64,000 bases of DNA from Auanema rhodensis (GCA_964057225.1 OZ059895.1:12028001-12092000); one strand, 5' to 3'. Numbered from the stretch's first letter, positions 31,512-44,947 are shown. Translations and numbers: made by a program. The notes: a model not told the origin generated them from the sequence alone.

Positions 31512-31921
31512 TTTCAAATTTTTTTAACGATCATACCACGTTGAAAGTACGCCATGCAGCTGATTTTCAATTTTATCTCTTCCGTAACAAAAGTTTTCAT
31601 TTTTCCAGCAGTTTTACTTAGATAGCTCAACCCAAGGCATTAAAATATCTTCAATCTTATTTCTATATTACAGTTATAAACCAGTAGTTTATGAACCTTC
31701 ATCTTAACTTTACTGTTTCTATCTATTTCCTATTGAAACAAACATTGTTTAAACACTATACAACTGTGAAACCTTTTTTAATTTATCGTATTTGGATCTC
31801 ATAAGATTTGATATCATCGAGGGATTTAGATGTTACGTAGAAAATTACATAACTAACATGAAATTGGAAAAAAAACAATAACGAAGATAAGTATGTAGAT
31901 CATTGAATATCAGATATTTTC

Positions 31922-31954
31922 GCTTACGACCATACCACGTTGAAAGTACGCCAT
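31922..31954 (+). pseudogene. truncated 5S (nt 1-33), short unit
   Basis: Counterpart of 29405. Confidence 0.9.
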
Positions 31955-32320
31955 GCAGCTGATTTTCGATTTTATCTCTTCCGTAACAAAAGTTTTCAAT
32001 TTTCCAGCAGTTTTACTTAGATAGCTCAGCCCAAGGCATTAAAATATCTTCAATCTTATTTCTATATTACAATTATAAACCAGTAGTTTATGAACCTTAA
32101 TCTTAACTTTACTGTTTCTATCTATTTCCTATTAAAACAAACGTTGTTTAAACACTATACAACTGTGAAACCTTTTTTAATTTATTGTATTTGGAGCTCA
32201 TAAGATTCAATATCATCGAGGGATTTAGATGTAACGTGGAAAATTACATAACTAACATGAAATTGGAAAAAAAACAATAACGAGGATAAATATGTAAATC
32301 ATTGAATATCAGATATTTTC

Positions 32321-32439
32321 GCTTACGACCATACCACGTTGAAAGAACGCCATCCCGTCCGATCTGGCAAGTCAAGCAACTTTGGGCCCGGTTAGTACTT
32401 GGATCGGAGACAGCTTGGGAATCCCGGGTGCCGTAAGCT
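32321..32439 (+). rRNA. 5S rRNA, variant T26A/G61T/G92A
   Basis: Counterpart of 29804 without the G98A change. Confidence 0.87.
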
Positions 32440-32849
32440 TTTCAAATTTTTTTAACGATCATACCACGTTGAAAGTACGCCATGCAGCTGATTTTCAATT
32501 TTATCTCTTCCGTAACAAATGTTTTCAATTTTCCAGCAGTTTTACTTAGATAGCTCAACCCAAGCCATCAAAATATCTTCAATCTTATTTCTATATTACA
32601 GTTATAAACCAGTAGTTTATGAACCTTCATCTTAACTTTACTGTTTCTATCTATTTCCTATTGAAACAAACATTGTTTAAACACTATACAACTGTGAAAC
32701 CTTTTTTAATTTATTGTATTTGGATCTCATAAGATTTGATATCATCGAGGGATTTAGATGTTACGTAGAAAATTACATAACTAACATGAAATTGGAAAAA
32801 AAACAATAACGAGGATAAGTATGTAAATCATTGAATATCAGATATTTTC

Positions 32850-32968
32850 GCTTACGACCATACCACGTTGAAAGTACGCCATCCCGTCCGATCTGGCAAG
32901 TCAAGCAACGTTGGGCCCGGTTAGTTCTTGGATCGGAGACGGCTTGGGAATCCCGGGTGCCTAAAGCT
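32850..32968 (+). rRNA. 5S rRNA, helix-I variant A77T/G113T/T114A
   Basis: G113T and T114A break two helix I pairs (C6-G113 and A5-T114) with no matching change at the 5' end. A77T lies next to box C. First member of the class that dominates the centre of block 3. Possibly a pseudogene. Confidence 0.75.
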
Positions 32969-33378
32969 TTTCAAATTTTTTTAACGATCATACCACGTTG
33001 AAAGTACGCCATGCAGCTGATTTTCAATTTTATCTCTTCCGTAATAAATGTTTTCAATTTTCCAGCAATTTTACTTAGATAGCTCAACCCAAGGCATCAA
33101 AATATCTTCAATCTTATTTCTATATTACAGTTATAAACCAGTAGTTTATGAACCTTAATTTTAACTCTACTGTTTCTATCTATTTCCTATTGAAACAAAC
33201 AATGTTTTAACACTATACAACTGTGAAACCTTTTTTCATTTATTGTATTTGGAGCTCATAAGATTTGATATCATCGAGGGATTTAGATGTAACGTAGAAA
33301 ATTACATAACTAACATGAAATTGGAAAAAAAACAATAACGAGGATAAGTATGTAAATCATTGAATATCAGATATTTCC

Positions 33379-33411
33379 GCTTACGACCATACCACGTTGA
33401 AAGTACGCCAT
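33379..33411 (+). pseudogene. truncated 5S (nt 1-33), short unit
   Basis: 5S head with TTTCC before it, the upstream variant typical of short units in this part. Confidence 0.9.
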
Positions 33412-33777
33412 GCAGCTGATTTTCAATTTTATCTCTTCCGTAACAAATGTTTTCAATTTTCCAGCAGTTTTACTTAGATAGCTCAACCCAAGGCATCAAA
33501 ATATCTTCAATCTTATTTCTTTATTACAGTTATAAACCAGTAGTTTATGAACCTTCATCTTAACTTTACTGTTTCTATTTATTTCCTATTAAAACAAACG
33601 TTGTTTAAACACTATACAACTGTGAAACCTTTTTTAATTTATTGTATTTGGAGCTCATAAGATTCAATATCATCGAGGGATTTAGATGTAACGTGGAAAA
33701 TTACATAACTAACATGAAATTGGAAAAAAAACAATAACGAGGATAAATATGTAAATCATTGAATATCAGATATTTTC

Positions 33778-33896
33778 GCTTACGACCATACCACGTTGAA
33801 AGAACGCCATCCCGTCCGATCTGGCAAGTCAAGCAACGTTGGGCCCGGTTAGTACTTGGATCGGAGACAGCTTGGGAATCCCGGGTGCCGTAAGCT
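33778..33896 (+). rRNA. 5S rRNA, variant T26A/G92A
   Basis: T26A and G92A only. Confidence 0.9.
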
Positions 33897-34306
33897 TTTC
33901 AAATTTTTTTAACGATCATACCACGTTGAAAGTACGCCATGCAGCTGATTTTCAATTTTATCTCTTCCGTAACAAATGTTTTCAATTTTCCAGCAGTTTT
34001 ACTTAGATAGCTCAACCCAAGCCATTAAAATATCTTCAATCTTATTTCTATATTACAGTTATAAACCAGTAGTTTATGAACCTTCATCTTAACTTTACTG
34101 TTTCTATCTATTTCCTATTGAAACAAACATTGTTTAAACACTATACAACTGTGAAACCTTTTTTAATTTATTGTATTTGGATCTCATAAGATTTGATATC
34201 ATCGAGGGATTTAGATGTTACGTAGAAAATTACATAACTAACATGAAATTGGAAAAAAAACAATAACGAGGATAAATATGTAAATCATTGAATATCAGAT
34301 ATTTTC

Positions 34307-34425
34307 GCTTACGACCATACCACGTTGAAAGAACGCCATCCCGTCCGATCTGGCAAGTCAAGCAACGTTGGGCCCGGTTAGTACTTGGATCGGAGACAGC
34401 TTGGGAATCCCGGGTGCCGTAAGCT
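34307..34425 (+). rRNA. 5S rRNA, variant T26A/G92A
   Basis: Same two changes; adjacent duplicate of the unit at 33778. Confidence 0.9.
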
Positions 34426-34836
34426 TTTCAAATTTTTTTAACGATCATACCACGTTGAAAGTACGCCATGCAGCTGATTTTCAATTTTATCTCTTCCGTA
34501 ACAAATGTTTTCAATTTTCCAGCAGTTTTACTTAGATAGCTCAACCCAAGCCATTAAAATATCTTCAATCTTATTTCTATATTACAGTTATAAACCAGTA
34601 GTTTATGAACCTTCATCTTAACTTTACTGTTTCTATCTATTTCCTATTGAAACAAACATTGTTTAAACACTATACAACTGTGAAACCTTTTTTAATTTAT
34701 TGTATTTGGATCTCATAAGATTTGATATCATCGAGGGATTTAGATGTTACGTAGAAAATTACATAACTAACATGAAATTGGAAAAAAAAACAATAACGAG
34801 GATAAGTATGTAAATCATTGAATATCAGATATTTTC

Positions 34837-34955
34837 GCTTACGACCATACCACGTTGAAAGTACGCCATCCCGTCCGATCTGGCAAGTCAAGCAACGTTG
34901 AGCCCGGTTAGTTCTTGGATCGGAGACGGCTTGGGAATCCCGGGTGCCTAAAGCT
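34837..34955 (+). rRNA. 5S rRNA, helix-I variant G65A/A77T/G113T/T114A
   Basis: Adds G65A to the helix-I class. The T-run after the next spacer is one base shorter here. Confidence 0.72.
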
Positions 34956-35364
34956 TTTCAAATTTTTTAACGATCATACCACGTTGAAAGTACGCCATGC
35001 AGCTGATTTTCAATTTTATCTCTTCCGTAATAAATGTTTTCAATTTTCCAGCAATTTTACTTAGATAGCTCAACCCAAGGCATCAAAATATCTTCAATCT
35101 TATTTCTTTATTACAGTTATAAACCAGTAGTTTATGAACCTTCATCTTAACTTTATTGTTTCTATCTATTTCCTATTAAAACAAACGTTGTTTAAACACT
35201 ATACAACTGTGAAACCTTTTTTAATTTATTGTATTTGGAGCTCATAAGATTCAATATCATCGAGGGATTTAGATGTAACGTGGAAAATTACATAACTAAC
35301 ATGAAATTGGAAAAAAAACAATAACGAGGATAAGTATGTAAATCATTGAATATCAGATATTTCC

Positions 35365-35397
35365 GCTTACGACCATACCACGTTGAAAGTACGCCAT
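35365..35397 (+). pseudogene. truncated 5S (nt 1-33), short unit
   Basis: 5S head joined to spacer. Confidence 0.9.
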
Positions 35398-35763
35398 GCA
35401 GCTGATTTTCAATTTTATCTCTTCCGTAACAAATGTTTTCAATTTTCCAGCAGTTTTACTTAGATAGCTCAACCCAAGGCATCAAAATATCTTCAATCTT
35501 ATTTCTTTATTACAGTTATAAACCAGTAGTTTATGAACCTTCATCTTAACTTTACTGTTTCTATCTATTTCCTATTAAAACAAACGTTGTTTAAACACTA
35601 TACAACTGTGAAACCTTTTTTAATTTATTGTATTTGGAGCTCATAAGATTCAATATCATCGAGGGATTTAGATGTAACGTGGAAAATTACATAACTAACA
35701 TGAAATTGGAAAAAAAACAATAACGAGGATAAATATGTAAATCATTGAATATCAGATATTTTT

Positions 35764-35882
35764 GCTTACGACCATACCACGTTTAAAGTACGCCATCCCG
35801 TCCGATCTGGCAAGTCAAGCAACATTGGGCCCGGTTAGTACTTGGATCGGAGACGGCTTGGGAATCCCGGGTGCCGTAAGCT
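35764..35882 (+). rRNA. 5S rRNA, variant G21T/G61A
   Basis: G21T and G61A (box A region); 3' end consensus. Same pair of changes as the copy at 45315. Confidence 0.87.
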
Positions 35883-36292
35883 TTTCAAATTTTTTTAACG
35901 ATCATACCACGTTGAAAATACGCCATGCAGCTGATTTTCAATTTTATCTCTTCCGTAACAAAAGTTTTCAATTTTCCAGCAATTTTACTTAGATAGCTCA
36001 ACCCAAGGCATCAAAATATCTTCAATCTTATTTCTTTATTACAGTTATAAACCAGTAGTTTATGAACCTTAATTTTAACTCTACTGTTTCTATCTATTTC
36101 CTATTGAAACAAACAATGTTTTAACACTATACAACTGTGAAACCTTTTTTCATTTATTGTATTTGGATCTCATAAGATTTGATATCATCGAGGGATTTAG
36201 ATGTTACGTAGAAAATTACATAACTAACATGAAATTGGAAAAAAAACAATAACGAGGATAAGTATGTAAATCATTGAATATCAGATATTTTC

Positions 36293-36411
36293 GCTTACGA
36301 CCATACCACGTTGAAAGTACGCCATCCCGTCCGATCTGGCAAGTCAAGCAACGTTGGGCCCGGTTAGTTCTTGGATCGGAGACGGCTTGGGAATCCCGGG
36401 TGCCTAAAGCT
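36293..36411 (+). rRNA. 5S rRNA, helix-I variant A77T/G113T/T114A
   Basis: Same changes as 32850. Confidence 0.75.
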
Positions 36412-36821
36412 TTTCAAATTTTTTTAACGATCATACCACGTTGAAAGTACGCCATGCAGCTGATTTTCAATTTTATCTCTTCCGTAATAAATGTTTTCAA
36501 TTTTCCAGCAATTTTACTTAGATAGCTCAACCCAAGGCATCAAAATATCTTCAATCTTATTTCTATATTACAGTTATAAACCAGTAGTTTATGAACCTTA
36601 ATTTTAACTCTACTGTTTCTATCTATTTCCTATTGAAACAAACAATGTTTTAACACTATACAACTGTGAAACCTTTTTTCATTTATTGTATTTGGAGCTC
36701 ATAAGATTTGATATCATCGAGGGATTTAGATGTAACGTAGAAAATTACATAACTAACATGAAATTGGAAAAAAAACAATAACGAGGATAAGTATGTAAAT
36801 CATTGAATATCAGATATTTCC

Positions 36822-36854
36822 GCTTACGACCATACCACGTTGAAAGTACGCCAT
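36822..36854 (+). pseudogene. truncated 5S (nt 1-33), short unit
   Basis: 5S head joined to spacer. Confidence 0.9.
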
Positions 36855-37220
36855 GCAGCTGATTTTCAATTTTATCTCTTCCGTAACAAAAGTTTTCAAT
36901 TTTCCAGCAATTTTACTTAGATAGCTCAACCCAAGGCATCAAAATATCTTCAATCTTATTTCTTTATTACAGTTATAAACCAGTAGTTTATGAACCTTCA
37001 TCTTAACTTTACTGTTTCTATTTATTTCCTATTAAAACAAACGTTGTTTAAACACTATACAACTGTGAAACCTTTTTTAATTTATTGTATTTGGAGCTCA
37101 TAAGATTCAATATCATCGAGGGATTTAGATGTAACGTGGAAAATTACATAACTAACATGAAATTGGAAAAAAAACAATAACGAGGATAAATATGTAAATC
37201 ATTGAATATCAGATATTTTC

Positions 37221-37339
37221 GCTTACGACCATACCACGTTGAAAAAACGCCATCCCGTCCGATCTGGCAAGTCAAGCAACGTTGGGCCCGGTTAGTACTT
37301 GGATCGGAGACAGCTTGGGAATCCCGGGTGCCGTAAGCT
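37221..37339 (+). rRNA. 5S rRNA, variant G25A/T26A/G92A
   Basis: Three changes, giving an A-run at nt 22-27. Confidence 0.87.
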
Positions 37340-37750
37340 TTTCAAATTTTTTTAACGATCATACCACGTTGAAAGTACGCCATGCAGCTGATTTTCAATT
37401 TTATCTCTTCCGTAACAAATGTTTTCAATTTTCCAGCAGTTTTACTTAGGTAGCTCAACCCAAGCCATTAAAATATCTTCAATCTTATTTCTATATTACA
37501 GTTATAAACCAGTAGTTTATGAACCTTCATCTTAACTTTACTGTTTCTATCTATTTCCTATTGAAACAAACATTGTTTAAACACTATACAACTGTGAAAC
37601 CTTTTTTAATTTATTGTATTTGGATCTCATAAGATTTGATATCATCGAGGGATTTAGATGTTACGTAGAAAATTACATAACTAACATGAAATTGGAAAAA
37701 AAAACAATAACGAGGATAAGTATGTAAATCATTGAATATCAGATATTTTC

Positions 37751-37869
37751 GCTTACGACCATACCACGTTGAAAGTACGCCATCCCGTCCGATCTGGCAA
37801 GTCAAGCAACGTTGAGCCCGGTTAGTTTTTGGATCGGAGACGGCTTGGGAATCCCGGGTGCCTAAAGCT
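37751..37869 (+). rRNA. 5S rRNA, helix-I variant, five changes
   Basis: G65A, A77T, C78T, G113T, T114A. First copy of the class carried by the 1327-bp repeats. Confidence 0.7.
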
Positions 37870-38279
37870 TTTCAAATTTTTTTAACGATCATACCACGTT
37901 GAAAGTACGCCATGCAGCTGATTTTCAATTTTATCTCTTCCGTAATAAATGTTTTCAATTTTCCAGCAATTTTACTTAGATAGCTCAACCCAAGGCATCA
38001 AAATATCTTCAATCTTATTTCTTTATTACAGTTATAAACCAGTAGTTTATGAACCTTCATCTTAACTTTATTGTTTCTATCTATTTCCTATTAAAACAAA
38101 CGTTGTTTAAACACTATACAACTGTGAAACCTTTTTTAATTTATTGTATTTGGAGCTCATAAGATTCAATATCATCGAGCGATTTAGATGTAACGTGGAA
38201 AATTACATAACTAACATGAAATTGGAAAAAAAACAATAACGAGGATAAGTATGTAAATCATTGAATATCAGATATTTCC

Positions 38280-38312
38280 GCTTACGACCATACCACGTTG
38301 AAAGTACGCCAT
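38280..38312 (+). pseudogene. truncated 5S (nt 1-33), short unit
   Basis: First short unit of 1327-bp copy 1. Confidence 0.9.
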
Positions 38313-38678
38313 GCAGCTGATTTTCAATTTTATCTCTTCCGTAACAAATGTTTTCAATTTTCCAGCAGTTTTACTTAGATAGCTCAACCCAAGGCATCAA
38401 AATATCTTCAATCTTATTTCTTTATTACAGTTATAAACCAGTAGTTTATGAACCTTCATCTTAACTTTACTGTTTCTATCTATTTCCTATTAAAACAAAC
38501 GTTGTTTAAACACTATACAACTGTGAAACCTTTTTTAATTTATTGTATTTGGAGCTCATAAGATTCAATATCATCGAGGGATTTAGATGTAACGTGGAAA
38601 ATTACATAACTAACATGAAATTGGAAAAAAAACAATAACGAGGATAAGTATGTAAATCATTGAATATCAGATATTTCC

Positions 38679-38711
38679 GCTTACGACCATACCACGTTGA
38701 AAGTACGCCAT
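38679..38711 (+). pseudogene. truncated 5S (nt 1-33), short unit
   Basis: Second short unit of copy 1; spacer with TTTTCTAGCAG. Confidence 0.9.
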
Positions 38712-39077
38712 GCAGCTGATTTTCAATTTTATCTCTTCCGTAACAAATGTTTTCAATTTTCTAGCAGTTTTACTTAGATAGCTCAACCCAAGGCATCAAA
38801 ATATCTTCAATCTTATTTCTTTATTACAGTTATAAACCAGTAGTTTATGAACCTTCATCTTAACTTTACTGTTTCTATCTATTTCCTATTAAAACAAACG
38901 TTGTTTAAACACTATACAACTGTGAAACCTTTTTTAATTTATTGTATTTGGAGCTCATAAGATTCAATATCATCGAGGGATTTAGATGTAACGTGGAAAA
39001 TTACATAACTAACATGAAATTGGAAAAAAAACAATAACGAGGATAAGTATGTAAATCATTGAATATCAGATATTTTT

Positions 39078-39196
39078 GCTTACGACCATACCACGTTGAA
39101 AGTACGCCATCCCGTCCGATCTGGCAAGTCAAGCAACGTTGAGCCCGGTTAGTTTTTGGATCGGAGACGGCTTGGGAATCCCGGGTGCCTAAAGCT
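39078..39196 (+). rRNA. 5S rRNA, helix-I variant, five changes
   Basis: Identical class to 37751; preceded by TTTTTG instead of TTTTCG. Confidence 0.7.
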
Positions 39197-39606
39197 TTTC
39201 AAATTTTTTTAACGATCATACCACGTTGAAAGTACGCCATGCAGCTGATTTTCAATTTTATCTCTTCCGTAATAAATGTTTTCAATTTTCCAGCAATTTT
39301 ACTTAGATAGCTCAACCCAAGGCATCAAAATATCTTCAATCTTATTTCTTTATTACAGTTATAAACCAGTAGTTTATGAACCTTCATCTTAACTTTATTG
39401 TTTCTATCTATTTCCTATTAAAACAAACGTTGTTTAAACACTATACAACTGTGAAACCTTTTTTAATTTATTGTATTTGGAGCTCATAAGATTCAATATC
39501 ATCGAGCGATTTAGATGTAACGTGGAAAATTACATAACTAACATGAAATTGGAAAAAAAACAATAACGAGGATAAGTATGTAAATCATTGAATATCAGAT
39601 ATTTCC

Positions 39607-39639
39607 GCTTACGACCATACCACGTTGAAAGTACGCCAT
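39607..39639 (+). pseudogene. truncated 5S (nt 1-33), short unit
   Basis: First short unit of copy 2. Confidence 0.9.
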
Positions 39640-40005
39640 GCAGCTGATTTTCAATTTTATCTCTTCCGTAACAAATGTTTTCAATTTTCCAGCAGTTTTA
39701 CTTAGATAGCTCAACCCAAGGCATCAAAATATCTTCAATCTTATTTCTTTATTACAGTTATAAACCAGTAGTTTATGAACCTTCATCTTAACTTTACTGT
39801 TTCTATCTATTTCCTATTAAAACAAACGTTGTTTAAACACTATACAACTGTGAAACCTTTTTTAATTTATTGTATTTGGAGCTCATAAGATTCAATATCA
39901 TCGAGGGATTTAGATGTAACGTGGAAAATTACATAACTAACATGAAATTGGAAAAAAAACAATAACGAGGATAAGTATGTAAATCATTGAATATCAGATA
40001 TTTCC

Positions 40006-40038
40006 GCTTACGACCATACCACGTTGAAAGTACGCCAT
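40006..40038 (+). pseudogene. truncated 5S (nt 1-33), short unit
   Basis: Second short unit of copy 2. Confidence 0.9.
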
Positions 40039-40404
40039 GCAGCTGATTTTCAATTTTATCTCTTCCGTAACAAATGTTTTCAATTTTCTAGCAGTTTTAC
40101 TTAGATAGCTCAACCCAAGGCATCAAAATATCTTCAATCTTATTTCTTTATTACAGTTATAAACCAGTAGTTTATGAACCTTCATCTTAACTTTACTGTT
40201 TCTATCTATTTCCTATTAAAACAAACGTTGTTTAAACACTATACAACTGTGAAACCTTTTTTAATTTATTGTATTTGGAGCTCATAAGATTCAATATCAT
40301 CGAGGGATTTAGATGTAACGTGGAAAATTACATAACTAACATGAAATTGGAAAAAAAACAATAACGAGGATAAGTATGTAAATCATTGAATATCAGATAT
40401 TTTT

Positions 40405-40523
40405 GCTTACGACCATACCACGTTGAAAGTACGCCATCCCGTCCGATCTGGCAAGTCAAGCAACGTTGAGCCCGGTTAGTTTTTGGATCGGAGACGGCTT
40501 GGGAATCCCGGGTGCCTAAAGCT
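40405..40523 (+). rRNA. 5S rRNA, helix-I variant, five changes
   Basis: Third 1327-bp copy, same five changes. Confidence 0.7.
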
Positions 40524-40933
40524 TTTCAAATTTTTTTAACGATCATACCACGTTGAAAGTACGCCATGCAGCTGATTTTCAATTTTATCTCTTCCGTAAT
40601 AAATGTTTTCAATTTTCCAGCAATTTTACTTAGATAGCTCAACCCAAGGCATCAAAATATCTTCAATCTTATTTCTTTATTACAGTTATAAACCAGTAGT
40701 TTATGAACCTTCATCTTAACTTTATTGTTTCTATCTATTTCCTATTAAAACAAACGTTGTTTAAACACTATACAACTGTGAAACCTTTTTTAATTTATTG
40801 TATTTGGAGCTCATAAGATTCAATATCATCGAGGGATTTAGATGTAACGTGGAAAATTACATAACTAACATGAAATTGGAAAAAAAACAATAACGAGGAT
40901 AAGTATGTAAATCATTGAATATCAGATATTTCC

Positions 40934-40966
40934 GCTTACGACCATACCACGTTGAAAGTACGCCAT
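40934..40966 (+). pseudogene. truncated 5S (nt 1-33), short unit
   Basis: First short unit of copy 3. Confidence 0.9.
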
Positions 40967-41332
40967 GCAGCTGATTTTCAATTTTATCTCTTCCGTAACA
41001 AATGTTTTCAATTTTCCAGCAGTTTTACTTAGATAGCTCAACCCAAGGCATCAAAATATCTTCAATCTTATTTCTTTATTACAGTTATAAACCAGTAGTT
41101 TATGAACCTTCATCTTAACTTTACTGTTTCTATCTATTTCCTATTAAAACAAACGTTGTTTAAACACTATACAACTGTGAAACCTTTTTTAATTTATTGT
41201 ATTTGGAGCTCATAAGATTCAATATCATCGAGGGATTTAGATGTAACGTGGAAAATTACATAACTAACATGAAATTGGAAAAAAAACAATAACGAGGATA
41301 AGTATGTAAATCATTGAATATCAGATATTTCC

Positions 41333-41365
41333 GCTTACGACCATACCACGTTGAAAGTACGCCAT
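41333..41365 (+). pseudogene. truncated 5S (nt 1-33), short unit
   Basis: Second short unit of copy 3; spacer reads TTTTCAAATTTA. Confidence 0.9.
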
Positions 41366-41731
41366 GCAGCTGATTTTCAAATTTATCTCTTCCGTAACAA
41401 ATGTTTTCAATTTTCCAGCAGTTTTACTTAGATAGCTCAACCCAAGGCATCAAAATATCTTCAATCTTATTTCTTTATTACAGTTATAAACCAGTAGTTT
41501 ATGAACCTTCATCTTAACTTTACTGTTTCTATCTATTTCCTATTAAAACAAACGTTGTTTAAACACTATACAACTGTGAAACCTTTTTTAATTTATTGTA
41601 TTTGGAGCTCATAAGATTCAATATCATCGAGGGATTTAGATGTAACGTGGAAAATTACATAACTAACATGAAATTGGAAAAAAAACAATAACGAGGATAA
41701 ATATGTAAATCATTGAATATCAGATATTTTT

Positions 41732-41850
41732 GCTTACGACCATACCACGTTGAAAGTACGCCATCCCGTCCGATCTGGCAAGTCAAGCAACGTTGAGCCC
41801 GGTTAGTTTTTGGATCGGAGACGGCTTGGGAATCCCGGGTGCCTAAAGCT
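41732..41850 (+). rRNA. 5S rRNA, helix-I variant, five changes
   Basis: Fourth copy; the following T-run is interrupted (TTTTTTCAACG). Confidence 0.7.
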
Positions 41851-42260
41851 TTTCAAATTTTTTCAACGATCATACCACGTTGAAAGTACGCCATGCAGCT
41901 GATTTTCAATTTTATCTCTTCCGTAATAAATGTTTTCAATTTTCCAGCAATTTTACTTAGATAGCTCAACCCAAGGCATCAAAATATCTTCAATCTTATT
42001 TCTTTATTACAGTTATAAACCAGTAGTTTATGAACCTTCATCTTAACTTTATTGTTTCTATCTATTTCCTATTAAAACAAACGTTGTTTAAACACTATAC
42101 AACTGTGAAACCTTTTTTAATTTATTGTATTTGGAGCTCATAAGATTCAATATCATCGAGGGATTTAGATGTAACGTGGAAAATTACATAACTAACATGA
42201 AATTGGAAAAAAAACAATAACGAGGATAAGTATGTAAATCATTGAATATCAGATATTTCC

Positions 42261-42293
42261 GCTTACGACCATACCACGTTGAAAGTACGCCAT
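42261..42293 (+). pseudogene. truncated 5S (nt 1-33), short unit
   Basis: First short unit of copy 4; spacer marker CCCGAGG. Confidence 0.9.
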
Positions 42294-42659
42294 GCAGCTG
42301 ATTTTCAATTTTATCTCTTCCGTAACAAATGTTTTCAATTTTCCAGCAGTTTTACTTAGATAGCTCAACCCGAGGCATCAAAATATCTTCAATCTTATTT
42401 CTTTATTACAGTTATAAACCAGTAGTTTATGAACCTTCATCTTAACTTTACTGTTTCTATCTATTTCCTATTAAAACAAACGTTGTTTAAACACTATACA
42501 ACTGTGAAACCTTTTTTAATTTATTGTATTTGGAGCTCATAAGATTCAATATCATCGAGGGATTTAGATGTAACGTGGAAAATTACATAACTAACATGAA
42601 ATTGGAAAAAAAACAATAACGAGGATAAGTATGTAAATCATTGAATATCAGATATTTCC

Positions 42660-42692
42660 GCTTACGACCATACCACGTTGAAAGTACGCCAT
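42660..42692 (+). pseudogene. truncated 5S (nt 1-33), short unit
   Basis: Second short unit of copy 4. Confidence 0.9.
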
Positions 42693-43058
42693 GCAGCTGA
42701 TTTTCAATTTTATCTCTTCCGTAACAAATGTTTTCAATTTTCTAGCAGTTTTACTTAGATAGCTCAACCCAAGGCATCAAAATATCTTCAATCTTATTTC
42801 TTTATTACAGTTATAAACCAGTAGTTTATGAACCTTCATCTTAACTTTATTGTTTCTATCTATTTCCTATTAAAACAAACGTTGTTTAAACACTATAGAA
42901 CTGTGAAACCTTTTTTAATTTATTGTATTTGGAGCTCATAAGATTCAATATCATCGAGGGATTTAGATGTAACGTGGAAAATTACATAACTAACATGAAA
43001 TTGGAAAAAAAACAATAACGAGGATAAGTATGTAAATCATTGAATATCAGATATTTCC

Positions 43059-43177
43059 GCTTACGACCATACCACGTTGAAAGTACGCCATCCCGTCCGA
43101 TCTGGCAAGTCAAGCAACGTTGAGCCCGGTTAGTTTTTGGATCGGAGACGGCTTGGGAATCCCGGGTGCCTAAAGCT
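43059..43177 (+). rRNA. 5S rRNA, helix-I variant, five changes
   Basis: Fifth copy. The sequence before the gene is TTTCCG, the form otherwise seen in short units, which points to exchange between unit types. Confidence 0.7.
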
Positions 43178-43587
43178 TTTCAAATTTTTTCAACGATCAT
43201 ACCACGTTGAAAGTACGCCATGCAGCTGATTTTCAATTTTATCTCTTCCGTAATAAATGTTTTCAATTTTCCAGCAATTTTACTTAGATAGCTCAACCCA
43301 AGGCATCAAAATATCTTCAATCTTATTTCTTTATTACAGTTATAAACCAGTAGTTTATGAACCTTCATCTTAACTTTATTGTTTCTATCTATTTCCTATT
43401 AAAACAAACGTTGTTTAAACACTATACAACTGTGAAACCTTTTTTAATTTATTGTATTTGGAGCTCATAAGATTCAATATCATCGAGGGATTTAGATGTA
43501 ACGTGGAAAATTACATAACTAACATGAAATTGGAAAAAAAACAATAACGAGGATAAGTATGTAAATCATTGAATATCAGATATTTCC

Positions 43588-43620
43588 GCTTACGACCATA
43601 CCACGTTGAAAGTACGCCAT
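43588..43620 (+). pseudogene. truncated 5S (nt 1-33), short unit
   Basis: First short unit of copy 5; spacer marker CCCGAGG. Confidence 0.9.
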
Positions 43621-43986
43621 GCAGCTGATTTTCAATTTTATCTCTTCCGTAACAAATGTTTTCAATTTTCCAGCAGTTTTACTTAGATAGCTCAACCCGA
43701 GGCATCAAAATATCTTCAATCTTATTTCTTTATTACAGTTATAAACCAGTAGTTTATGAACCTTCATCTTAACTTTACTGTTTCTATCTATTTCCTATTA
43801 AAACAAACGTTGTTTAAACACTATACAACTGTGAAACCTTTTTTAATTTATTGTATTTGGAGCTCATAAGATTCAATATCATCGAGGGATTTAGATGTAA
43901 CGTGGAAAATTACTTAACTAACATGAAATTGGAAAAAAAACAATAACGAGGATAAGTATGTAAATCATTGAATATCAGATATTTCC

Positions 43987-44019
43987 GCTTACGACCATAC
44001 CACGTTGAAAGTACGCCAT
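43987..44019 (+). pseudogene. truncated 5S (nt 1-33), short unit
   Basis: Second short unit of copy 5. Confidence 0.9.
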
Positions 44020-44385
44020 GCAGCTGATTTTCAATTTTATCTCTTCCGTAACAAATGTTTTCAATTTTCCAGCAGTTTTACTTAGATAGCTCAACCCAAG
44101 GCATCAAAATATCTTCAATCTTATTTCTTTATTACAGTTATAAACCAGTAGTTTATGAACCTTCATCTTAACTTTACTGTTTCTATCTATTTTCTATTAA
44201 AACAAACGTTGTTTAAACACTATACAACTGTGAAACCTTTTTTAATTTATTGTATTTGGAGCTCATAAGATTCAATATCATCGAGGGATTTAGATGTAAC
44301 GTGGAAAATTACATAACTAACATGAAATTGGAAAAAAAACAATAACGAGGATAAATATGTAAATCATTGAATATCAGATATTTTT

Positions 44386-44504
44386 GCTTACGACCATACC
44401 ACGTTGAAAGTACGCCATCCCGTCCGATCTGGCAAGTCAAGCAACGTTGAGCCCGGTTAGTTTTTGGATCGGAGACGGCTTGGGAATCCCGGGTGCCTAA
44501 AGCT
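44386..44504 (+). rRNA. 5S rRNA, helix-I variant, five changes
   Basis: Sixth and last copy of the five-change class. Confidence 0.7.
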
Positions 44505-44914
44505 TTTCAAATTTTTTTAACGATCATACCACGTTGAAAGTACGCCATGCAGCTGATTTTCAATTTTATCTCTTCCGTAATAAATGTTTTCAATTTTCCA
44601 GCAATTTTACTTAGATAGCTCAACCCAAGGCATCAAAATATCTTCAATCTTATTTCTTTATTACAGTTATAAACCAGTAGTTTATGAACCTTCATCTTAA
44701 CTTTATTGTTTCTATCTATTTCCTATTAAAACAAACGTTGTTTAAACACTATACAACTGTGAAACCTTTTTTAATTTATTGTATTTGGAGCTCATAAGAT
44801 TCAATATCATCGAGGGATTTAGATGTAACGTGGAAAATTACATAACTAACATGAAATTGGAAAAAAAACAATAACGAGGATAAGTATGTAAATCATTGAA
44901 TATCAGATATTTCC

Positions 44915-44947
44915 GCTTACGACCATACCACGTTGAAAGTACGCCAT
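44915..44947 (+). pseudogene. truncated 5S (nt 1-33), short unit
   Basis: Single short unit closing the 1327-bp series. Confidence 0.9.

Larger units (their letters stand above)
28347..32600 (+). repeat. higher-order repeat, 2517 bp period, nearly 2 copies
   Basis: G92A, G97C/G98T, short unit, G61T gene, then a further gene at 28347-30863; the same order recurs from 30864. The match weakens after about 32500, where the spacer reads GCCATCAAAAT and the next gene is of a different class. Confidence 0.85.
34307..37220 (+). repeat. long-long-short trimers, 1457 bp x 2
   Basis: Units at 34307/34837/35365 and 35764/36293/36822 keep the order full gene, helix-I variant gene, truncated gene. The trimer at 32321-33777 has the same layout but differs in detail. 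Confidence 0.8.

Noticed and set aside
35762..35992. 76-aa + strand ORF over a 5S gene, repeated at 45313
   Set aside because: It is a read-through of the 5S gene and spacer, open only in units with the TTTTTG start and G21T.
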